Source: Pomacea canaliculata (Eukaryota > Mollusca > Gastropoda > Architaenioglossa > Ampullariidae). From it: a stretch of 64,000 nt of DNA. The notes beneath the pieces were generated by a model. It searched no databases and was not told the DNA's origin. It worked only from the letters and a program-made list of their open reading frames with translations. Numbering within the stretch: the stretch's first letter is position 1; each line of letters opens with the position of its first letter. Below are positions 56,501 through 64,000 of this stretch, piece after piece. Both the position numbers and the translations under genes were made by a program. Where the stretch lies: the NCBI RefSeq assembly GCF_003073045.1, contig NC_037593.1, forward strand, positions 22,873,868 through 22,937,867, written 5' to 3'.

Positions 56501-59500
56501 CTCTTTGACATTTTTCATCAAAATAAAAAGATCACACATATTTGAATCATTTGTATCTTTTGCTTCATAGCTGTGTGCCTTGTTTAGGATTTCTAAAATT
56601 TTTTCTTAGAGACTTATAAGGCTTCTTTCATATTGAGTGACCTGTGTGAACTGTATTGACTAGATGCCATTTTTTTGGAAAGAGGAAGGGAGGTTTGGAA
56701 AATCTATACTCTTCCATTAACTGTTTACCATTAAGGGATGGAGTTCAGTTTGGAAATGTTTAAGTAAAGCTACAATAGTGTTTTGACCCATTTGCACACA
56801 TCACGCTAATGTTAAATAATTTTTAAAAAAATGTTAAGCTTACATTTGCTATATACTGCCAGTAGGGCATAAGTTATATTAAATGTAATCAACATCTTAA
56901 CAGTACAGACAGCCAAGACAATAGAAATAACAGTAACACTGTGTAGCAATCTAACAGTCAGTGGCAGTGAACATAAACTGATAATCAGTACACCTCATGA
57001 AGATGTGTAACAAGGTTAGTCATATATTTACAAAGAACACTGTGAACAGCTGGGAAGAAAAATACAAAGTTAAAATATAAATCTGGACATGAAAGATTTT
57101 TAGTAGGTAAAGTAAGGTCTGATATGGCTGACCTTCAGAGTTCAAGAAAGGCAAACTGCCTTGATATGATGGTCTAGACTCTAGAGAGAGTAATCAATCA
57201 GTGCAAGCACCAAGATTTCTTACAAGAAAGTGAGAGTACTGCTCCAGAGATTTACAAATATCATAGGTACAGACACAGTCCTAAGTTTTCATTATTTTTT
57301 TGTAATTTCATCAATCATCTTTCTTAACGAACTGAGCTGTTTGGTGTGTGGTGGCAAAGATTGAGAGAGCTGAGACTGACAATTCTAGTAATAACTGGAA
57401 TGAGCGCTAGTCTAGGCATGTAGTAGTATTGTAATTGCTTATGTTTCATTGAACATTCATTTCTGTTTAGCTTGCTATCAATGATTACTTTGTGCAGTTA
57501 TCTTTTTTTCCATCATATTTTTTTTTTAACTGGGCTCAGATGGAGTGGCTACACTGTTTTCCTTCTCTATATATTAAAAACAAAGTTGATAGGGTTCTGA
57601 AGAGGTTGGGGAGAGATTTTTGGTAAGAGTCATGTTTGCTGAGGTCATGAAAAAGTCTGGTTGTGTTTTATTTTGTTAGAGACGAACATTTTTATTTTGT
57701 TATTATTTTAAGGATAACCTTTCAGCAGTGTAAGCATATATTTTCTTAACATTTAAGGTCATCTGAGAGTGATGCATAATGAGAAGTGTCTACTTTTGAC
57801 ATCTTCATTGATAAACGCAGATAACATTAAAAGAATTTTGCAAGAGGTAATTTTTCTTTATTCATTTATTCACTTTTTCATTATTTAGAGATAATAAACA
57901 TTCTGAAGGGAAACAGAATTTTCTTGCATATCCCTACTTCTTTCAGTGTTGGATGAGGGGACTAGTTTCGGTTTAAAAAAAAGATCCAAGGCCTATTTGG
58001 CTGTGAGGGGGAGAAGAAAAGAGAGTCAGAAGCACATTGCCTGTGGCTGGGCCAGGAGCACAGAGCAGGCCTGCCAAGCAGTTATTGATTCTCTAGGACC
58101 ATTGCCCAATCCAGCCATTTTCACACTGCCATAACCCATTTCACTGTGCTGCCCTCCCTCTCTCTCTCTCTTTTTTATCCTGCCCTCACACTGTCTTCTG
58201 TCAGTAAGAAGTTGTTTTATCAAGAATAAGAGAAAAGAAAAAGCAGACTTCTATACTTTATTCTTTCCTTTCTTCTGTTCATTCTTCCTTTTTTAGTATT
58301 TTTTTCTTTCCTTCTCTGTGTGCACAAATGGGTGCAAATGCAGGTGTTTGCATGAGAGAAAGAGAGGATCCTTTGTTTCACTTTATGCCTTAAAAGACTG
58401 GGGGGTACATAATTATGCTTATGATTGGGTAAAGCTTCGTGCAAGTTGAAAATACACTGTCCTTTTCACCTGCAAACATCACCATGCACAGAAAGAGGTC
58501 AAAATCATGATGTCACATTTGGACACAAATATGCCTAATTAACATATGGTCCTAGTTCTCCCATTGGCCCAGGTCTTCATAGCATAAATGTTCTAACATT
58601 TGTGTCATTGACCTCTTTCTAGGAAAAAGATTTTGCACTTCACCAATATTTTAAGAGGAAAGACAAGTACAGCACTTTGTGATGCAGCTTTAGCTATTTT
58701 ATATAGGAATCTTAAATTGTTTTTTGAGTAGGAGAGAATTAAGAAAGTACACTGATTTAGTTCTTTGAAAATTTGTTTGTACAGTTCATCATTATTTTTT
58801 CAACTTGTTTTTATATTCCAAGCTTTAAGATGTTTTTCAGGCAAGCAAGTATTTATTGTAGACAGCAAATTATAAAGTCATATTTAATGGACAAAATGGG
58901 TGGGCCAAAAATGATTGAAGTTTTACTTCAGCTATAATGATATTTCATGTTTTGAAATATTTTTAAAATAACTAGAAGACCTATGAAATCTTGTCAGGAA
59001 AGAATATTAAATAAGCCCTTGAAGTTATGGCATATTTCAAAAGTTTTGGTACAAACTGATATGTCTCAGACAGTTGATGTCTTGATCGGTATTGAGATGT
59101 CAGGCAAGTGGATCGTTGAAGAGTAAGGCAGTTAATGATGAACATTTGCTGAACATAATTTTTGTCGGTCATTGTAAGACAATGTGAATTACAGCTGAAT
59201 GCAATTAATTGCTTGTCTGATAAATGCATTTTAAATTATTAGATTACCATTTATCAAATCATCTTAAAATTTACATAGTAAAAAATACATTGGACCAAAT
59301 AATGTATTGAAGGCTAAGCTGCAGGATAATTTTAATTGACAGAACTTAGTTCATATTTAGTTCATTAGTAAATATCTATTTCCCACACCCAAGGAAATAA
59401 TGTACATTACATTGCTATTCATGTGTGCTTTTCATCCGAATATGTTGAAAAATAAATCCCAGTGTATTTTTTTGTCAACTTAATGACAGTACTATAATCT

Positions 59501-61802
59501 ATTAACCTGCTATCAGCTTTGAGCTTTATTTCATCCTTTGACTGGGTTAGCCATGATACTCTACTTCCCACCATCTTAGGCATCATTTAGATTCTATGTT
59601 CACCAGTAACATTTCAAAATCTGTTTACCCTGGTCAGAGCGTAATTAAATAAGTGCCATTGTTATCCCTGGACATAAGTTATTTTAGCATGTTGTGTATG
59701 TGAGAGGATTGACTTTTTAAACAAAGTTTATCTGCATGCATATGTTATTATTACTTATGACTGACACTTAAACTTTTCTATGTACATGCCTCACCTTGGA
59801 ATTTTTGAAAGTTTTTTAAACTTAATATTTGAGAAGACTTCCTACATCTATCATATCTTCCATATATGTTTCAGTGTGTAATTTTGTGGTCCATGATCGG
59901 TGTATGAAGACAGTGGTTTCTCCTTGCTCCAGTATAGCCGCAAGTCTCATCAAGGTAAGCTGCTAATGTGGATATAAAAACATTCATGAATGTGAGAAGA
60001 TGGGTAGATGACTTTGATGTTTCTTTGATTGTAAGACAAGATTATAGAATTTTGTTTTAGATGATACTAAGATAATTAGGAAAACTGCTTACACATGTAA
60101 AAGTGTTTTAATGCCTATGAAAGTTGTAAAATGCTGTAAGAAAAAGATAAATATTTTTTAAAAATCATCAGAGCTCAAGAAATTGCTTTTAAACAGATGT
60201 TAAAAGATTTTTATTTTAATTTAAAGTGTTTACCTTTATTTTATTTTTACTTTCTTTATTTTTATTTTTACCAGAACCCAGTGGCCCACTGCTGGTCAGA
60301 GCCTGGCCACTTCAAACGAAAATTCTGCAATGTGTGTCGCAAACGTCTGGAAGATAGTGCTGCCATACGTTGTGAAAGTGAGTGAGCAGCGTTATTCTAT
60401 TTTTATGCGCAACAGTGTACCTCTATGCATATACCTTTTTACTACTTGTGTTTTTAGGCATGTTGACTTTTTCTGTCAGTAAAATATTGACTATTATAAG
60501 CATCTGAATGTATTAAGAGTCAAATCTTCATTTAGAATTCCAACACTGTTATTCTAATAGCTTAGTATATTAGTCTGTAACACTTGGTTCTGATACTGGC
60601 TTTCCATCGCGCACTTAGTCCAGGTCTGGGTGTGTGTTCATCTGCATGATTGCAGCTTTGGTTTGTTTCAGTCTGTGAATATTATGCACATTTGGACTGT
60701 CAAGATTTTGTAGTCAGTGATTGCATGGAATGTGCAACTTACCATCCAGACAGAGACAAGGTATGCTCAGGGTTGAAAAGCCTAAGAAAACCGTTTCTAG
60801 AATATAATTTTGGATTGCTGTCATGGGAGTGTGATGTTTTTATATAGTCTGGACTTGTTATCATGCCACACACATGTTGGCAAAAAAGCTACCAAACTTT
60901 CCTCTTACCTCTGCCACACATAACTGTCACTGCCTCTACAGTTCCATTTGTTGATGATCATAGTTTCTTATTGAGTGCCTAATACAAGGAGAACAACCTT
61001 GAAGACAGTAGACAAGTCTTGATGGATATTACTTCCTGCCTGAGACAAAATGTTTAAACAGTTGTCAAACATAGTGCAGTCTCTCTTTCATCTAAAAATC
61101 CACTTCTCTCTCTCATTTTCACACAGACACCGGGCTTGTGTACTACATGTCTGATGAATTTATCCAAGTGACCATTAGATGTGTGACATTCATGCAAGTT
61201 GAGTTATTGCCAAAGGAATGACTAGTATGGTGAGGGGGATAAGGATTAGGGATAGCTGGAAAATGGGAGGCAGCAGCAAGTTGTTTACAGTAATATACAG
61301 TTCTTTGAGCAGAGTTTATACTTTTGGCATGTTGAGGGTAGTGATTCACAATTTCTTTGCTTGGTCAGTAAGACTCTAGTAAGCCATGTTGTTGACCATA
61401 CACTTGTTATCTTACCACCCTTACCTCTCATCAAGAATGTGTGGTGGACATGTAGTGACAATATAACAAGTCTAGACTGTATTGTGCACAGGACTATTAA
61501 TGACATTTTTGTTAAGGTGGAGGAAGCTATTTTGCTTTGGTAAATTCATTAAGATTTAATTTTATAGAAAATATACTTCTTTGCATTAACATAAAACTAG
61601 GATTAAAAAATGCTTCAAAGCTGTATAATTTATCTTTTTTTCCTAAGTAATGTTTCAATACAATTTCCAGGGAAACATTGTGCAGTATCACCACTGGAGG
61701 GAAGGGAACCTGCCTCCAAACTCCAAATGTGTATCCTGCAAGAAGACCTGCTGGTCCTCTGAGTGTCTGGCTGGCATGCGTTGCGAGTGGTGTGGTGTCA
61801 CG
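47566..61802 (+). CDS. DGKQ: Diacylglycerol kinase theta-like, 5' part (five exons, three C1 domains), partial
   Basis: Exons 47566-47737, 59875-59954, 60275-60377, 60672-60760 and 61671-61802 join in phase to 192 codons with no stop; the rest lies beyond the window. The first C1 finger is complete: H26-X12-C39-X2-C42-X13-C56-X2-C59-X4-H64-X2-C67-X7-C75. The second is H89-X12-C102-X2-C105-X11-C117-X2-C120-X4-H125-X2-C128-X7-C136. The third begins at H156 with C168-X2-C171 and C186-X2-C189 and is cut at the last donor. Three N-terminal C1 domains, the linker HHWREGNLPPNSKC, and LAGMRCEWCGV are hallmarks of DGK theta, which phosphorylates diacylglycerol to phosphatidic acid. The start at 47566 is the first ATG in the frame of exon 1; a short Ser/Pro-rich leader (QGDSPSGSPVSPDP) precedes the first finger. 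The catalytic and Ras-associating domains are not in view. Intron 1 is about 12.1 kb. Confidence 0.9.
48058..48115 (+). repeat. CAG/CGG trinucleotide tract in DGK intron 1
   Basis: AGCAGCAGCAGCAGCGGCGG is followed by further AGC units and a GCAGGCAGGCAGGC run. It lies 320 bp past the first exon donor, within a locally GC-rich segment. In one frame it would encode polyalanine, but nothing shows that it is translated. Confidence 0.6.
48200..49260. other. DGK intron 1, no other feature seen
   Basis: AT-rich intron sequence with a short CCACCA-rich stretch near 48300-48380. No repeat family or exon recognised. Confidence 0.4.
49265..49530. repeat. Degenerate minisatellite-like repeats in DGK intron 1
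   Basis: Related segments begin ATATTTCACAGTATAAATTT (about 49270), ACATTTCACGATGCACTTGT (about 49342) and ACATTTCACGAAAAGGTTTG (about 49472), each followed by a CACCAG(T/C)(T/C)(G/A)GCACCAT-like or CCAGCCAATATT block and a GGTAC or ATGCATT motif. The spacing suggests an old tandem repeat with a unit of roughly 65-72 bp. Confidence 0.4.
49531..53280. other. DGK intron 1, central part
   Basis: AT-rich, with several T or A homopolymers (for example near 51886-51896 and 52361-52370). Open frames are short and carry no recognisable domain. Confidence 0.4.
53300..55020 (+). pseudogene. Heavily decayed RTE-like LINE in DGK intron 1
   Basis: Plus-strand frames, broken by many stops and shifts, contain RTE-like pieces. 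Around 54430-54500 ..VIDHLCK is followed by VNIFCFADSINQLLVAKN, corresponding to the RT box 'FADDIDLLAG' with the second catalytic aspartate replaced by serine. Then SETMNGKK, a 'FKYL..NF' region, TCKTMAALSKLS at about 54725 (other frame), and HKNMLQLNYVY-like text follow. Upstream (53300-53900) is compatible with endonuclease and linker sequence, for example KRLKSIWTSLEENS, but is too degraded to assign. Clearly dead. Confidence 0.6.
55640..55950 (+). mobile_element. C-terminal fragment of a CR1/L2-like LINE
   Basis: A plus-strand frame reads LGPSPLASMPDSFNGFKKEL followed by KMYLFKIF. This corresponds to the conserved 'WNSLP.....SFKK.LKTYLF' ending of CR1/L2/Jockey-like ORF2 proteins. Only this end is recognisable. 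Confidence 0.55.
55951..58480. other. DGK intron 1, 3' part
   Basis: AT-rich sequence with a CCCTCCCTCTCTCTCTCTC pyrimidine tract near 58150-58170. The open frame 57946-58134 has no recognisable domain. Confidence 0.4.
58490..58620. repeat. 131-bp unit bounded by 13-bp perfect inverted repeats
   Basis: AGAAAGAGGTCAA at 58490-58502 is matched by its exact reverse complement TTGACCTCTTTCT at 58608-58620. Just inside are related TGTCACATTTG and ATTTGTGTCA blocks. Could be a small MITE or a hairpin-forming intron segment; no flanking duplication is obvious. Confidence 0.5.
58621..59874. other. DGK intron 1, end, up to the exon 2 acceptor
   Basis: AT-rich, no repeat recognised. It ends with the acceptor TTTCAG at 59869-59874, preceded by a pyrimidine-rich tract. 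Confidence 0.5.
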
Positions 61803-63160
61803 GTACGTGGATGTTCTCTGCTGATGTAAGAAGATTTTCTGTTTGTGTTGCTTCATTGACAGGTTTGTCTTTCACACACTTTTGCACATGCATTTATACA
61901 ATTAAATCATGAAAGTACTTTTCAGTAAAAGCACAAGACAGAAATATTTGCTTTTTTGCCTTCTTTATTCCTTTAGTAAAAGTATAGTGATATTTGCTTT
62001 AATGTTGGTTCCTAGTTAGTCAAGGACCAGAACAACTTGACTGAACCAGAAAAAACATCCACTGCAAACAAACTTGAGTTGTACTCACTGTCACATGTAG
62101 ACACATAAACATAGTTACACAAATGGACAATGTAAACACCACAACTGAAATGAATGTGACATCCATTTTCAACAAAGATGTTTAGAGTTTAGACTTGGTT
62201 TTGTTCTTTTCTTCCTTTGTAGCTCTGGCTTGTGAGTTTGCATAATTTGGGTACAGTATTTTTAACAAAACTGCTGCACAAAATTTTAATTTATTTAACT
62301 TATTCAGTATGGGTGTATTGATGCAATGGAGCTATAGCTATGAAGATGTTTGTATTTGTGGATGCAAACTGTAAGGAAAGAGTTAAAGAACATTGGCTAT
62401 GTTTGCCAGTGAATAACCAACAAGAGCGAATACAAGTGTAGTGCCATTTAAAGAACATTTCAAGAGTGCCACGTTTTTATGAAAGGATAAATGGGCCTAG
62501 TGTATAAATGTCCAAGTTTTGTTCCCTTTTCTGCATGCATCCTCCTCCTTAAAGTCTCGGCTTTTATGTCTTCCTCAGCACTTATTGGTCTTTTTATCCT
62601 GCTTTTCCTCCGTCCTCTTACCTTAGTGTTGGGGCTGTAGTTATGAAGTGGCAAGTTGCTGCCCTGAGGCAAAATAGAAAATATGGGGTAAGCAATTGTT
62701 TGAGTAGTTACGAAGCAGTGGCAGAGCCATATCCAGGGCTAAATCAGAGTTAAATTGTATGTAGAGTAAGTCCACTTTTCAAGTCAGAAAAACAGAAAAT
62801 GGTGGTGTATGTAATTGCGATACAGTGCATTGAGGGGCAAAAAATGACAATAAACATTATATGCAGTGACAGACATCACCCATTGAAGAAATTACTTATG
62901 ATAAGACACTAGCTAAGCTAGGGACAGGACAGATTCAGAACAGTGAGATTTTGGGATTAACAGATGCCACTGATAGCATGCAGATTTTGACACTTCATTT
63001 TAGGACAAGGCTCACTTTTGAGCCTGAATTTATGAGTTGGGGGTGGGACCTTTTGTTTAACTGATTACAAGTTGTATGTGTTTGTTTTCTTTTTAGTTCA
63101 TGTAAAAAAGATTTCAGGTTGGGAGGGAGGGCTTCACATTTGAGATCTAGCTTGTTTTAT
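61803..63160. other. DGK intron 5, start
   Basis: Intron sequence after the GT donor at 61803. No next C1 or RA-domain exon is recognised before the window ends. Confidence 0.4.
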
Positions 63161-63168
63161 TGATGTGG

Positions 63169-63214
63169 CTCTATTCTCCTCAAAGGAGCAACAAGGAATA
63201 AACTAAAACTAAAC
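63169..63214 (+). repeat. Second copy of the short-repeat tail
   Basis: CTCTATTCTCCTCAAAGGAG followed by CAACAAGGAATAAACTAAAA matches 44791-44833 with few differences. Probably the 3' end of the same SINE or LINE family. Confidence 0.5.
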
Positions 63215-63749
63215 TTGTTTCATTGACTCATTTGAATTCCTTTCTTTCAGTAACTTATTTGAAGTCACTTTATTAAATCTCTCTGTCTCACATACACGCA
63301 AAAATATCATTTGATAAGGGTAAAACATTATCTGTATATGGTCTAAGATATATGCTGAGAAATTGCTTGATGAAATTTAACATTTTTTGAGTCCATGTAA
63401 TATAAATCCTAACAAAAATACTTAATTCTAACTCTTATGATCACCCATATTTATGGTGTAATTAGATGTGTCAACATCATGTTTTGTTTGAAATTTTCTG
63501 ATGATCTGCTTGAAAAATGCATGCATGCTATTGTACTTTGAACCTGAAAGTTTAGATACTGTTTAGCTGGAAGCAAAAAGTGTTTTTCAGATGTGTAAAT
63601 GGCAACTTATGTACCTACTCTCTATTCCTTTTGAGGAGGAGGAATACGATATTTTTTGTTTTTGTTGCTATGAAGTGTTATTAAAGCATTAATATAAACT
63701 TTGGAATGAGCACTTAATGGGAGTTGAAAATAATATTTCAGTAATACCA

Positions 63750-64000
63750 GGCTTTTGCAATTTTTGCAAGTTTGGCGTAATACATGGTTGCATATTATCA
63801 CCGACAGTCTTCCTGATGGTCATAGACTGGATTATGCGCAAGACGACCCAAGACAACACTGGTGTCCAGTAGACCTTCACCAAACAGCTAGAGGACCTGG
63901 ACTTTGCAGATGTTCTCCTATCTCATCGGCAGCAGTATGCACAAACCAGACTAAGCAAGCTAACAGAGGAAGCGGACTAGACTGACTTAAAGATCAACAG
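63750..64000 (+). mobile_element. RTE-like reverse transcriptase fragment running off the window
   Basis: The plus strand reads FGVIHGCILSPTVFLMVIDW followed by IMRKTTQDNTGV. After a stop come TFTKQLEDLDFAD and VLLSHRQQYAQTRLSKLTEE. This is the 'GVRQGCILSP....DWIM' to 'LEDLDFADDIALLSH' part of an RTE RT; one aspartate and two neighbouring residues of the FADDIALL box are missing. It sits sense-oriented in DGK intron 5 and may continue to the right. Confidence 0.7.

Noticed and set aside
57757..57847. Possible extra DGK exon ending in a GT donor
   Set aside because: A frame is open and followed by GTAATT, but the encoded residues do not resemble C1 sequence, and exon 1 joins exon 59875 directly in phase with correct zinc-ligand spacing.
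60940..61080. Degenerate RT-like motif PFVDDHSFLLS in DGK intron 4
   Set aside because: A single FVDD-like motif without flanking RT sequence in one frame is not enough to call an element.
1..64000. CRISPR array, operon, phage or tRNA/rRNA genes
   Set aside because: No regularly spaced short repeats, no densely packed prokaryotic genes and no tRNA-like cloverleaf were seen. The window is animal nuclear DNA.

Overview
The window is genomic DNA of an invertebrate animal, most likely a mollusc or another lophotrochozoan. It is AT-rich, genes are split by GT-AG introns, there is no bacterial-style gene packing, and it is full of non-LTR retrotransposon debris (RTE-like and CR1/L2-like) and short hAT-like DNA transposons. 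Four conserved animal genes can be read. PDCL3 (phosducin-like 3, minus strand, 5001-9926) is complete in six exons. GOSR2/membrin (a Golgi Qb-SNARE, plus strand) has two coding exons. FKBP11-like (an ER membrane peptidyl-prolyl isomerase, plus strand) has six exons. The 5' end of a diacylglycerol kinase theta-like gene (plus strand, from 47566) encodes three C1 zinc fingers and runs off the right edge.

The dominant structural fact is a 100-N gap at 24286-24385. About 16 kb left of it (copy A, ~8245-24285) and about 15.6 kb right of it (copy B, ~24390-39994) are the same locus in the same order: PDCL3 exons 3-1, the shared promoter, GOSR2, an RTE insertion in the GOSR2 intron, FKBP11 and its intronic transposons. 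The two copies differ mostly by small indels in exons and introns alike. The last bases before the gap match ~39960-39994, and the first bases after it match ~8245. This is best read as two overlapping contig ends that were scaffolded rather than merged, not as a biological duplication. GOSR2 exon 1 is intact only in copy A and exon 2 only in copy B. FKBP11 is intact only in copy B.

Layout: 1-3145 nested LINE fragments, including an RTE-like element with a perfect 12-bp target-site duplication; 4054-4232 a hAT-like MITE; 5001-9926 PDCL3; 9927-10310 a head-to-head promoter holding an inverted pair of TGACGTG boxes; 10311-24285 GOSR2 and FKBP11 copy A; gap; 24386-39994 copy B; 40000-47500 single-copy intergenic DNA with degenerate reverse transcriptase pieces and a 461-bp hAT-like element with a perfect 8-bp target-site duplication; 47566-64000 the DGK theta-like gene with large introns carrying dead LINEs.

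GOSR2 and FKBP11 both act in the early secretory pathway; PDCL3 is a cytosolic co-chaperone; the DGK is a lipid-signalling enzyme. I found no CRISPR array, operon, phage or RNA gene, and no convincing evidence of an undescribed biological system. The most useful observations are the false duplication, the candidate UPR-type element in the shared promoter, and the well-bounded transposons.
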